This document shows, piece by piece, positions 1 through 5,258 of a stretch of 5,258 bases of DNA. Source of the stretch: Candidatus Parvarchaeota archaeon (GTDB lineage Archaea > Nanobdellota > Nanobdellia > Parvarchaeales > Parvarchaeaceae); the NCBI GenBank assembly GCA_023380435.1, contig JAMCRB010000011.1:1-5258 (forward strand). Direction: 5' to 3'. The notes under the pieces are model-generated. The model had not been told where the DNA came from. It ran no database searches and saw only the letters and a program-made list of their open reading frames with translations. The translations under genes and the position numbers were made by a program. Numbering within the stretch: position 1 is the stretch's first letter; every line of letters starts with the position of its first letter.

Positions 1-565
1 CTATTTCATCGCTGTTGCCTATCGTCGCACTCAACCCGATTATCTGGGCTTTTGGATAGAGCCTTTTGTTCAAAGTTATGACGAATTCCAGGGCAGGCCC
101 CCTCTCCGGGTCCCCAAGCAGATGTATCTCGTCGTATATTATGCATCCTACGTTTACTATGTTTTTTGCAGAACTCCTGAGTATGCTGTCCAGTTTCTCC
201 GTGGAGACGAAGATTATATCGTAATCGTTCAGCTGTATATCGCTTTCGGTTAGATCCCCTGTGGAGATGGCCGCCCGAAAACCGGGATAATCATTTGTGA
301 AATCTTCATATTTCTCAGATAGCAGCGCCTTCATCGGTGCGACATATATCACCTTCTTCTTGTTAAATATCGCATTCAGAGCGGCCATTTCCCCGACCAG
401 CGTCTTGCCCGAAGCTGTCGGAGAGGACACAAGGATGTTTTTCCCTTTGAATAATCCCGCTTCTACTGCAAGAGACTGCGGCGGCAGTAGCTCTTTTATT
501 CTGCCGGATATCCTTGAGTATATTTCTTGAGGGATTGAATCTCTAAATTTTTCCAGTGGTTCCAT
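1..565 (-). CDS. Hel308/Ski2-like superfamily 2 DNA helicase, N-terminal part (C-terminus outside window)
   Basis: This is an ATP-dependent helicase of the Hel308/Ski2 type; archaeal Hel308 unwinds stalled replication forks during repair. Translating the minus strand from the ATG at 565 gives 188 residues with the SF2 motifs in order. A Q-motif-like LLPPQ lies at 26-30 and Walker A PTASGKT at 49-55. Motif Ia is YVAPMKALLSEKYEDF at 74-89, followed by the Hel308-like STGD at 101-104 and STEKLDSILR at 121-130. Motif II is DEIH at 145-148 with LLGDPERGPALE after it, and motif III LSATIGN is at 178-184. RecA domain 2, the winged-helix and ratchet domains would lie left of the window. The start is supported by AGGT seven bases upstream and by the short N-terminus before the Q motif, as in Hel308. 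A Ski2-like paralogue rather than true Hel308 cannot be excluded from this part alone. It is divergent from the glycosyltransferase gene. Confidence 0.93.
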   Translation of the reverse strand, partial: MEPLEKFRDSIPQEIYSRISGRIKELLPPQSLAVEAGLFKGKNILVSSPTASGKTLVGEMAALNAIFNKKKVIYVAPMKALLSEKYEDFTNDYPGFRAAISTGDLTESDIQLNDYDIIFVSTEKLDSILRSSAKNIVNVGCIIYDEIHLLGDPERGPALEFVITLNKRLYPKAQIIGLSATIGNSDEI

Positions 566-572
566 GATTATT

Positions 573-576
573 ACCT
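573..576 (-). promoter_or_regulatory. Probable ribosome binding site of the helicase gene
   Basis: Read on the minus strand, AGGTAAT precedes the ATG at 565, with seven bases between AGGT and the ATG. It matches six of seven bases of the AGGTGAT part of the archaeal anti-SD complement. It supports 565 as the start. Confidence 0.45.
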
Positions 577-596
577 TTATATATACATCGCTGCTA

Positions 597-624
597 TTAA
601 AAATATAGAGATTTGTTTAAATAG
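597..624. promoter_or_regulatory. Divergent AT-rich promoter region between helicase and glycosyltransferase
   Basis: The 70-bp gap 566-635 contains TTAAAAATATA (597-607) and TTTAAATA (617-624). Using the usual archaeal distance of about 26 bp from TATA centre to start site, the first box would start + strand transcription near 630. That leaves a very short leader before the ATG at 636, which has no Shine-Dalgarno sequence. Read on the other strand, the same block (TATATTTTT) would start near 578, just upstream of the helicase ribosome site. A shared block serving both directions is an inference from spacing only. Confidence 0.4.
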
Positions 625-635
625 AACGCACTAAT

Positions 636-1775
636 ATGAAAGTTTTAATGCTTGGATGGGAGTTTCCCCCAAATTCTGTAGGTGGACTCGGTACTCACAC
701 TTATGAAATTGTAAAAGCGCTGTCCAAAAAAGGCATAAAGATACGACTGCTGCTCCCGTATGAACAGCATTACCCTGTAGACGGAGTTGAGTTCGAAGCA
801 GTACCTATGAATTTTGTAACCGGGGCCTATTCGACTTTTTCCGGCAGCTCGGGCAGCAGAATCTACGGAGACGTCGCATCAGAGATAAGAAGTTACGCCG
901 CGGGTGCGCTCCTTATAGCGATGCGAAAGGATTTCGACATCATCCATGCTAACGATTGGCTGACTGGCATAGCCGGTGTAGAGATAAAGAAAAAGACGGG
1001 CAAACCGTTGGTACTTACCATTCACAGCACAGAATACGACAGGACGGCGGACCATCCGTGGGGATTCATACGCGATGCCGAGAAATTCGCTATGGACAAT
1101 GCCGACTTATTGATAGCGGTCAGCGAAAGGCTCAGGCAGCAGCTTATAAGTGTCTATAAATGCGATCCGGATAAAATCACCGTAATACACAACGCAATAG
1201 ACGCTTCCAAATTCTCAGGTATAAGCAGCCAAAACAAGCCGAGAATACTGCTTTATGTGGGCAGGCTTTCTATCCAAAAAGGAATAGACCACCTGATAAG
1301 AGCTTTTAAAATCGTCAGCGGGGAGGACAAAGATGTTTTACTGTACATAGCTGGAGAAGGGCCGGAGCTTAAAGGGCTTATAGAGCTTACGATGGACCTC
1401 GGACTTCAAGACCGTGTAATTTTCCTTGGCAGGGTACGGGATGAAGAGATAGAATATCTTTATTCTTTAGCGTCGGTTTTCATAATGCCTTCTGTCTCTG
1501 AGCCTTTTGGTATAACCGCCCTTGAAGCTGTAGCTTCCGGCACACCGACCATAATATCAGCGCAATCCGGGGTAAGCGAAATCCTAAAAAACACGATAAA
1601 AGTGGATTTCTGGGACTCGCAGAACATGGCTGACGCGATTCTTGGTCTTTTAAAATATCCAAGTGTGAAGGAGACGATGTCATCCGAAGCTTACAAAGAG
1701 CTATCCAACATGACGTGGGAAAACCGGGCCGACAGGTTTATAGAGGTCTATAAAAAAATATTAGCGCATAAATAA
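636..1775 (+). CDS. GT-B fold glycosyltransferase, family GT4-like
   Basis: This is a 379-residue, probably cytoplasmic or membrane-associated enzyme that transfers a sugar from an activated (nucleotide-linked) donor. The N-terminal half begins with strand 1 and a glycine-rich loop (KVLMLGWEFPP at 2-12, GGLGTH at 16-21). It also has HANDWLTGIAG at 104-114, which recalls the glycogen/starch synthase N-domain. The C-terminal donor-binding domain has YVGRLSIQKG (207-216), YIAGEGPEL (237-245) and FLGRV (263-267). The retaining-enzyme EX7E motif is E289-E297 in SEPFGITALE, followed by GTPTI at 302-306. Length is normal for GT4. The acceptor and sugar cannot be told; a glycogen-like alpha-glucan synthase or a glycan/lipid mannosyltransferase are both possible. 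The ATG at 636 is preferred over M5 because it keeps strand 1 whole. There is no SD, so translation is probably leaderless or from a very short leader. Confidence 0.9.
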   Translation: MKVLMLGWEFPPNSVGGLGTHTYEIVKALSKKGIKIRLLLPYEQHYPVDGVEFEAVPMNFVTGAYSTFSGSSGSRIYGDVASEIRSYAAGALLIAMRKDFDIIHANDWLTGIAGVEIKKKTGKPLVLTIHSTEYDRTADHPWGFIRDAEKFAMDNADLLIAVSERLRQQLISVYKCDPDKITVIHNAIDASKFSGISSQNKPRILLYVGRLSIQKGIDHLIRAFKIVSGEDKDVLLYIAGEGPELKGLIELTMDLGLQDRVIFLGRVRDEEIEYLYSLASVFIMPSVSEPFGITALEAVASGTPTIISAQSGVSEILKNTIKVDFWDSQNMADAILGLLKYPSVKETMSSEAYKELSNMTWENRADRFIEVYKKILAHK

Positions 1776-1776
1776 C

Positions 1777-1786
1777 TATTTTAATA
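1777..1786 (+). promoter_or_regulatory. Possible TATA box for the MgtC/DUF4010 gene
   Basis: TATTTTAATA is centred about 24 bp before the ATG at 1806, close to the spacing expected for a leaderless archaeal transcript. The gene has no Shine-Dalgarno sequence, which agrees with leaderless expression. The gap from the preceding stop is only 30 bp and no clear terminator is seen, so read-through from the glycosyltransferase is also likely. Confidence 0.35.
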
Positions 1787-1805
1787 CAAATTTACTATAG
1801 ATTAG

Positions 1806-3065
1806 ATGCAAATACAGCTTCCAGCGGTGTACTACCTGCTATTGGCGATAGCTCTTGGCTCTATAATAGGGTTTGAGAACGAATACAGAAAGCAAAAGGG
1901 CGCAGAAATATTCGTCGGGCTCAGAACCGCAATTTTCATAACGATTCTTGGATACATATTCAGCCTTTTGTATTATCTTACTCAAAACGCCGGTGTTTTT
2001 GCGATTGGGACCGCGACTATCCTGGTAATAGCCACGGCAATATACCTGGAAAAGATAAGAATAACGGGATCTCCGGGCGCAACGACATACGCAAGCACTT
2101 TCATAATGTTCTTTATCGGGATGTTCGTTGGCCTGGGCTATTATACTTACGCGATAGTATTTACCGTGCTTGTGGCTGCGATAAGTATGTACAAAAGAGA
2201 GTTCATAGAGGCGATCTCACGGGTAAAAGAGAGCGAGATTCTGGCAGCAATAAACCTGCTGATAATAACATTTGTGATACTGCCGCTTTTTCCAAACGCT
2301 TACATAGGCCCATACAATTTCTTCAATCCATTTGAATTCTGGCTTATAGTCGCGACTGTCGGTGCGGTATTTTTTATACAGTACATAGTCCTAAAAACAT
2401 CGAAATTCGGCCTGTTCTTATCATCGATATTGGGCAGTCTTATAACCGGTACGGCGGTAAGCTTCAGGCTGCTCGGAATGAAGCTTAAAGCAAAAAAGAT
2501 GTCGGACGTCGTAATATACAACGTACTGTTCTCATCAAATCTTCCCATGGTACTTGTGCAGGCGCTTGCTATAGTCTACTTTTCAACGCTCTCTTCTGCT
2601 CTCATATACAGCCTTCTGCCGGTAATAATAGTTTCGCTTGCGGGCCTTGCAGTAATAGGCTTCATTGGCAGAAACAAGCTTAATTACAGGACAAGGTCCA
2701 CAGTCAGTCCTTTCCCAATAAAGGCGACTCTGGAGTTTGCTGTGGTGTTTTTCCTTATATTCACTTTCGCAAGAGCGACGCAGATATTCATACCTGCGTT
2801 CCTGCCGGTGACAATATTCATATCGGGTATAGTCAACGTCGCAGGCGCTGCACTGTCACTCGGGACGCTGCTGCTTGCGAAGAAACTGTCCGCTGACTAC
2901 GTTGCTTATCTTATAGGCCTCGCTATATCCGCCGGTGTTTTGGAGAAAGCTGTTCTTGGGTTTATATCAAAAGACAGACATGTCAGGAGAGTGATATTTG
3001 CCGGGTCTATGATACTCGGCCTGGCGATATTTGCAAGCTCATTTATACCGCTTTATGGCATTTGA
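1806..3065 (+). CDS. MgtC/SapB-type and DUF4010 polytopic membrane protein
   Basis: This is a 419-residue integral membrane protein with roughly 12-13 hydrophobic segments (about 8-24, 41-59, 63-81, two within 96-128, 145-163, 177-196, 202-220, 235-258, 263-288, 308-326, 330-356, 365-385, 396-416). The N-terminal quarter resembles MgtC/SapB: a first helix, then IGFENEYRKQKG (20-32) and VGLRTAIF (37-44), matching the family pattern IGxExE...GLRT. The middle (NFFNPFEFWLIVATVGA at 171-187, then a glycine-rich SILGSLITGTAVSF at 207-220) resembles DUF4010. This two-part architecture of about 420 residues is known in bacteria and archaea. Its transport role is unproven; MgtC itself is tied to growth in low magnesium and to ATP synthase control, which cannot simply be carried over. 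Its last 11 bp overlap the lysyl-tRNA synthetase gene. Confidence 0.85.
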   Translation: MQIQLPAVYYLLLAIALGSIIGFENEYRKQKGAEIFVGLRTAIFITILGYIFSLLYYLTQNAGVFAIGTATILVIATAIYLEKIRITGSPGATTYASTFIMFFIGMFVGLGYYTYAIVFTVLVAAISMYKREFIEAISRVKESEILAAINLLIITFVILPLFPNAYIGPYNFFNPFEFWLIVATVGAVFFIQYIVLKTSKFGLFLSSILGSLITGTAVSFRLLGMKLKAKKMSDVVIYNVLFSSNLPMVLVQALAIVYFSTLSSALIYSLLPVIIVSLAGLAVIGFIGRNKLNYRTRSTVSPFPIKATLEFAVVFFLIFTFARATQIFIPAFLPVTIFISGIVNVAGAALSLGTLLLAKKLSADYVAYLIGLAISAGVLEKAVLGFISKDRHVRRVIFAGSMILGLAIFASSFIPLYGI

Positions 3066-4491
3066 ATTCGCATTTGACCCTGATCGCCTGACCAAACTAG
3101 AGAGGATTAGGGCAAACGACATTGACCCTTACGGCGGAAAATTCAGTGTAAAAAACAACGCCCTTCAAGTAAGAGAGGGGTTCGAAAAGCTGCAGGGGAC
3201 TGAAACTTCTATCGCCGGCAGGATAATAGGTAAAAGAAGCCACGGCGAGCTTGAATTCCTGGACCTTGCAGATGAAAGCGGAAGAGTACAGATATATATA
3301 GTAAGAAAAGACCTGGACGAAAGCTCCCGGTTTATCCTTGAAAACTTAGACACGGGGGACATAATAGGCGTGGCCGGAAAGATCGTCAAGACAAAGACCG
3401 GCGAGATATCGGTACAGCCTGGCAAAATAACGCTCCTTTCAAAATCGCTTCTCCCAATACCTTCTAAATGGTACGGGCTTGAAGACACGGAAAAACGCTA
3501 TAGAAAAAGATACTTGGATTTTATTATAAACACGGAATCCCGCGAAAAGATAAGGAAAGGCAGTTTGATGGTCTCAAAAATCAGGGAGATTCTTGTGGCC
3601 AAAGGATTTCTCGAGGTCATAGTCCCTACGCTGCACCCGATACTGGGAGGTGCGAACGCAAAGCCATTCATAACCCATTACAACGCTTTGGACAGGGATC
3701 TTTACCTTAAAATAGCATCGGAACTCTACCTAAAAAGGATGCTTGTAGGGGGATTCGAGAAAATATTTGATATCAGCAAGAATTTCCGCAACGAGGGAAT
3801 GGACACCAGACACAACCCCGAGTTCATGATGTTGGAGCTTTATCAGGCCTACGGAGATCTTGGGACGATGCTCGAGATAAGCGAAGAACTCGTAAAAGGA
3901 GCGATTTTTTCGGCGAACAACACATACAAAGTCCAATTTGGGGACAGAGAGCTGGATTTCTCAAAATTCCAGATCAAGACGATGGAAGACTCGGTGAAAG
4001 AGGCCACTGGCCTGAAAAGCGAAAGCGAGATAATCGAAGCTGCTAAAGGGATAAATCCAAAGGTTTTATCCTACGGCGAAGCGATAAACGAGCTTTTCGA
4101 AAACAAGGTGTCAGACAACATAGTACAGCCTACTTTCATAACCAGGTTCCCTATTGAAGTGTCTCCGCTGGCAAAAAAAACCACGGAAGACAAACGATTT
4201 GTCTACAGATTCGAGCTGTACGTAGCGGGAATCGAGATAGTGAACGCATTCAGCGAGCTTAATGATCCAATAGACCAAGTAAGCAGATTTAACACGGAAG
4301 CGGAAAGAAAACAGAGGGGGATAGATGAAACACAGGAATTCGACAGGGACTTCATAGAAGCCATGGGGTATGGGATGCCGCCTGCAGGCGGTCTTGGATT
4401 GGGGATAGACCGGCTTCAGATGCTGGGAACGAACTCCAAATCCATAAAGGAGGTAATACCATTTCCTCAACTAAGGACGATTGAAGACTAG
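3055..4491 (+). CDS. lysS: Lysyl-tRNA synthetase, class II
   Basis: This cytoplasmic enzyme charges tRNA-Lys with lysine using ATP. The 478-residue product has an N-terminal OB-fold anticodon-binding domain (about 50-130; AGRIIGKRSHGELEFLDLAD at 54-73). The interdomain signature KWYGLEDTEKRYRKRYLDFI spans 138-157. The class II core follows: motif 1 FLEVIVPTLHP...GGANAKPF (185-205), motif 2 FRNEGMDTRHNPEF (244-257), and motif 3 GLGLGIDRL (446-454) just after GYGMPP (438-443). SPLAK (370-374) and AFSELNDP (398-405) are typical of bacterial-type LysRS. It is slightly shorter than the common 490-505 residues, with no lost motif. The frame is open back to a TTG at 3031, but the ATG at 3055 is preferred because family members begin shortly before the LERIRANDIDPY segment (15-26). 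It overlaps the upstream gene by 11 bp and has no SD, so translational coupling is likely. Confidence 0.97.
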   Translation: MAFEFAFDPDRLTKLERIRANDIDPYGGKFSVKNNALQVREGFEKLQGTETSIAGRIIGKRSHGELEFLDLADESGRVQIYIVRKDLDESSRFILENLDTGDIIGVAGKIVKTKTGEISVQPGKITLLSKSLLPIPSKWYGLEDTEKRYRKRYLDFIINTESREKIRKGSLMVSKIREILVAKGFLEVIVPTLHPILGGANAKPFITHYNALDRDLYLKIASELYLKRMLVGGFEKIFDISKNFRNEGMDTRHNPEFMMLELYQAYGDLGTMLEISEELVKGAIFSANNTYKVQFGDRELDFSKFQIKTMEDSVKEATGLKSESEIIEAAKGINPKVLSYGEAINELFENKVSDNIVQPTFITRFPIEVSPLAKKTTEDKRFVYRFELYVAGIEIVNAFSELNDPIDQVSRFNTEAERKQRGIDETQEFDRDFIEAMGYGMPPAGGLGLGIDRLQMLGTNSKSIKEVIPFPQLRTIED

Positions 4492-4500
4492 AAACTTGGA

Positions 4501-4519
4501 ATCCGCACAAAAAACGGAT
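4501..4519. repeat. Short inverted repeat after lysS stop
   Basis: ATCCG (4501-4505) and CGGAT (4515-4519) form a perfect 5-bp stem with a 9-base A-rich loop, starting ten bases after the lysS stop. On the + strand it is followed by A rather than T, so it is a poor intrinsic terminator for lysS. On the minus strand it sits inside a T-rich tract. Confidence 0.4.
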
Positions 4520-4533
4520 AAAAAAATAAAAAA
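4509..4533 (-). terminator. T-tract terminator of the zinc-ribbon gene
   Basis: Read on the minus strand this stretch has runs of six, seven and six T (4533-4528, 4526-4520, 4514-4509), beginning about 39 bases after the zinc-ribbon stop codon. Archaeal RNA polymerase commonly terminates at such T-runs without needing a hairpin. No equivalent T-tract follows lysS on the + strand, so lysS transcripts may run into the antisense of the small gene. Confidence 0.6.
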
Positions 4534-4571
4534 TATAATACTTTACAACTGTGAGAACGCTATCTCAAAGT

Positions 4572-4709
4572 TTACTGCATGCCCTTTCTTTTAGCGTAGC
4601 AATCTCTGCAATATACTGGCCTGCCTTCCTGTGGCTGAAAAGGGACTTCCGTCTCTTTACCGCAATCGGAACAGGTGGCTTTGTACATTCGTCTTTCGAA
4701 TCTTGCCAT
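4572..4709 (-). CDS. CxxC-x17-CxxC zinc-ribbon miniprotein
   Basis: This 45-residue protein starts MARFERRMYKATCSDCGKET and ends KRKGMQ. Two cysteine pairs, C13/C16 and C34/C37, are separated by exactly 17 residues, with VPFQPQEGRPVY (22-33) between them. This matches the known CxxC-x17-CxxC family, small zinc-binding proteins common in archaea and in candidate bacterial phyla; their function is unknown. The four cysteines very likely bind one zinc ion. The basic N-terminus (MARFERR) and basic tail (AKRKG) would suit nucleic-acid or ribosome contact, which is an inference. The start is fixed by a strong AGGAGG seven bases upstream. It runs convergent to lysS and lies 174 bp downstream of the HEPN gene on the same strand. 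Confidence 0.9.
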   Translation of the reverse strand: MARFERRMYKATCSDCGKETEVPFQPQEGRPVYCRDCYAKRKGMQ

Positions 4710-4716
4710 CTTTTTT

Positions 4717-4722
4717 CCTCCT
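4717..4722 (-). promoter_or_regulatory. Strong Shine-Dalgarno of the zinc-ribbon gene
   Basis: On the minus strand AGGAGG lies seven bases before the ATG at 4709, separated by AAAAAAG. It is the best ribosome binding site in the window and stands out because the three + strand genes have none. Its first two bases overlap the TAG stop of a possible 14-codon upstream ORF. Confidence 0.85.
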
Positions 4723-4765
4723 ATCGTATGAATAGCAGCATTTCAAGTAGAGGGTTTAATTTCAT
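4721..4765 (-). CDS. Possible 14-codon upstream ORF (leader peptide)
   Basis: On the minus strand an ATG at 4765 opens a frame encoding MKLNPLLEMLLFIR and ending in TAG at 4723-4721. A GGAG (4776-4773) sits seven bases upstream, an ideal ribosome-site distance. The stop overlaps the AGGAGG of the zinc-ribbon gene, so ribosomes ending here would be placed at that start, a layout that permits translational coupling. Five of 14 residues are leucine. A frame this short can arise by chance, and if transcription begins at the nearer TATA-like box (4764-4772) this ORF would not be in the transcript. Function unknown. Confidence 0.3.
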   Translation of the reverse strand: MKLNPLLEMLLFIR

Positions 4766-4772
4766 ATTAAAT
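4764..4772 (-). promoter_or_regulatory. Possible proximal TATA box for the zinc-ribbon gene
   Basis: On the minus strand ATTTAATAT would place a transcription start near 4741, giving a leader of about 30 bases containing the strong ribosome site. It competes with the distal box at 4823-4832; using this one would exclude the small upstream ORF. Confidence 0.3.
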
Positions 4773-4780
4773 CTCCAAAA

Positions 4781-4794
4781 GAAAGCTATCTTTC
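4781..4794. repeat. Small inverted repeat GAAAG-CTAT-CTTTC
   Basis: This is a perfect 5-bp stem with a 4-base loop. Read on the minus strand it is followed by TTTT (after the CTTTC arm), so it could be a weak terminator for the HEPN gene or a leader hairpin of the zinc-ribbon transcript. Its CTTTC arm is shared with the larger inverted repeat at 4790-4818. Confidence 0.35.
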
Positions 4795-4818
4795 ATACTT
4801 TATACATTACTATGAAAG
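4790..4818. repeat. Inverted repeat CTTTCATA...TATGAAAG
   Basis: Perfect 8-bp arms (4790-4797 and 4811-4818) are separated by 13 AT-rich bases. The TATGAAA heptamer occurs a third time, in the minus orientation, at 4766-4760. The arms could be a regulator binding site between the HEPN and zinc-ribbon genes. AT-rich sequence makes chance matches fairly easy. Confidence 0.35.
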
Positions 4819-4822
4819 CTCC

Positions 4823-4832
4823 TATTTATAAA
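4823..4832 (-). promoter_or_regulatory. Possible distal TATA box in the HEPN/zinc-ribbon spacer
   Basis: On the minus strand TTTATAAATA is a good match to an archaeal TATA box. It would start transcription near 4801, giving a leader of about 90 bases before the zinc-ribbon ATG and about 36 before the small upstream ORF. Confidence 0.45.
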
Positions 4833-4868
4833 GGTTTATTTTACCAAAATACGACTTAAAGAACCGAA

Positions 4869-4886
4869 TGACGGATTCTGCCGTCA
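4869..4886 (-). terminator. Hairpin at the HEPN stop codon, possible terminator
   Basis: TGACGG (4869-4874) and CCGTCA (4881-4886) form a perfect 6-bp, GC-containing stem with a 6-base loop. It includes the TGA stop of the HEPN gene. On the minus strand it is followed by TTCGGTTCTTT, only a weak T-tract, so termination would probably be partial. Confidence 0.35.
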
Positions 4887-5258
4887 CTTTTTGAGGCTGT
4901 CTTCTATCTCTTTTATTAGCTTCTCTGAACGAGGCATGTATCTGTCTAATTTCTTCTTGAATTCCTCATCGGTGAAACTACTTTCTGCTTTGTAGCCAGA
5001 AGCATTTCTGCTTTCGAGAAGCGCGCTGAAAACATCTATCAGCTCTTCCAAATCTTTCTTTATCGGCGACGGTAAACTTTCCTTATTAAGCAGGATCAGG
5101 TGCGTTATATTGTGAGTCTTGGGAAACTCTATATCCAAGCCGGTAAAAAGGGCTTTTATAGCGGATTCCATCGACATTTCTAAACAATAAATCCCCTTGT
5201 CATAAAATTTATCTTTTTCCGCCGATCTTGACATTGCGAACCAGCTTTTCGCGTCGTC
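4884..5258 (-). CDS. HEPN-domain protein, N-terminus outside window
   Basis: The open frame reaches the window edge; the visible 124 residues begin DDAKSWFAMSRSAEKDKFYD. HEPN proteins are four-helix bundles, often RNases or partners of MNT nucleotidyltransferases in toxin-antitoxin and related systems. Matching features are the first helix AKSWFAMSRSAEKDKF, then CLEMSMESAIKALF (where the family has its QA.EKALKA helix), then the loop KTHNITHLI before helix 3, and a final helix with R..Y spacing (SRNASGY) leading to PRSEKLIKEIEDSLKK. An internal ATG at 5234 lacks a ribosome site and would cut into helix 1, so the true start lies beyond 5258, probably by only a few codons. The catalytic RX4-6H motif is not seen: R is followed by NASGY with tyrosine where histidine would be. 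RNase activity is therefore doubtful. Any MNT partner would have to be upstream, off the window. Confidence 0.75.
   Translation of the reverse strand, partial: DDAKSWFAMSRSAEKDKFYDKGIYCLEMSMESAIKALFTGLDIEFPKTHNITHLILLNKESLPSPIKKDLEELIDVFSALLESRNASGYKAESSFTDEEFKKKLDRYMPRSEKLIKEIEDSLKK

Noticed and set aside
297..530. A + strand open frame of 77 codons
   Set aside because: It lies antisense to the helicase Walker A and motif Ia region, whose conserved motifs on the minus strand are unmistakable.
648..650. ATG at codon 5 of the glycosyltransferase as a leaderless start from the TTTAAATA box
   Set aside because: The box spacing fits, but starting there would remove half of the first beta strand (KVLM) that GT-B enzymes keep.
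3031..3054. TTG at 3031 as the lysS start
   Set aside because: It adds QAHLYRF with no family match and no ribosome site; the in-frame ATG at 3055 gives a normal N-terminus.
4111..4470. A 119-codon minus-strand open frame
   Set aside because: It is antisense to the most conserved part of lysS (SELNDP through motif 3), and it shows no ribosome site or family motif.
4551..4859. A 102-codon + strand open frame across the convergent and spacer region
   Set aside because: It has no ATG or ribosome site at its start (begins with GTG), covers the antisense of the clear zinc-ribbon gene and an AT-rich repeat spacer, and its product has no recognisable family features.
4710..4883. A tRNA, box C/D or other structured RNA in the spacer
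   Set aside because: I found no cloverleaf, no paired C and D box sequences and no GC-rich fold; only short AT-rich repeats are present.
5232..5234. ATG at 5234 as the true start of the HEPN gene
   Set aside because: There is no ribosome site upstream, and the frame continues to the window edge with residues (AKSWF) that fit the first HEPN helix.

Overview
The window looks like a piece of an archaeal chromosome. The signs are a Hel308/Ski2-type helicase, AT-rich TATA-like boxes in the gaps, + strand genes with no Shine-Dalgarno sequence (leaderless style), heavy use of ATA, AGA and AGG codons, a CxxC-x17-CxxC zinc-ribbon miniprotein and a HEPN-domain protein. A small-genome (DPANN-like) lineage is possible, but nothing here proves it. 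All functional calls rest on motif reading; no database search was run.

Layout. Positions 1-565 (minus) hold the N-terminal 188 residues of a Hel308/Ski2-like DNA helicase that runs off the left edge. A 70-bp divergent promoter region separates it from three + strand genes: a GT-B glycosyltransferase (636-1775), a polytopic MgtC/DUF4010 membrane protein (1806-3065) and a class II lysyl-tRNA synthetase (3055-4491). The last two overlap by 11 bp. The spacing and the lack of an obvious terminator between the three suggest co-transcription, although the membrane protein may also have its own leaderless promoter. An 80-bp convergent gap (4492-4571) carries T-tracts that suit termination of the minus-strand gene.

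The right part is on the minus strand. It has a 45-residue zinc ribbon (4572-4709) with a strong Shine-Dalgarno sequence. Before it lies a 174-bp spacer (4710-4883) with small inverted repeats, TATA-like boxes and a possible 14-codon upstream ORF. Next comes a HEPN-domain protein (4884 to beyond 5258) whose first residues lie outside the window.

Functionally this is a mix of housekeeping genes (DNA repair helicase, lysyl-tRNA synthetase), a sugar transferase and a membrane protein, next to a small HEPN/zinc-ribbon pair of unknown role. I see no mobile element, CRISPR array, tRNA or rRNA. The least explained part is 4710-5258; the rest is ordinary.
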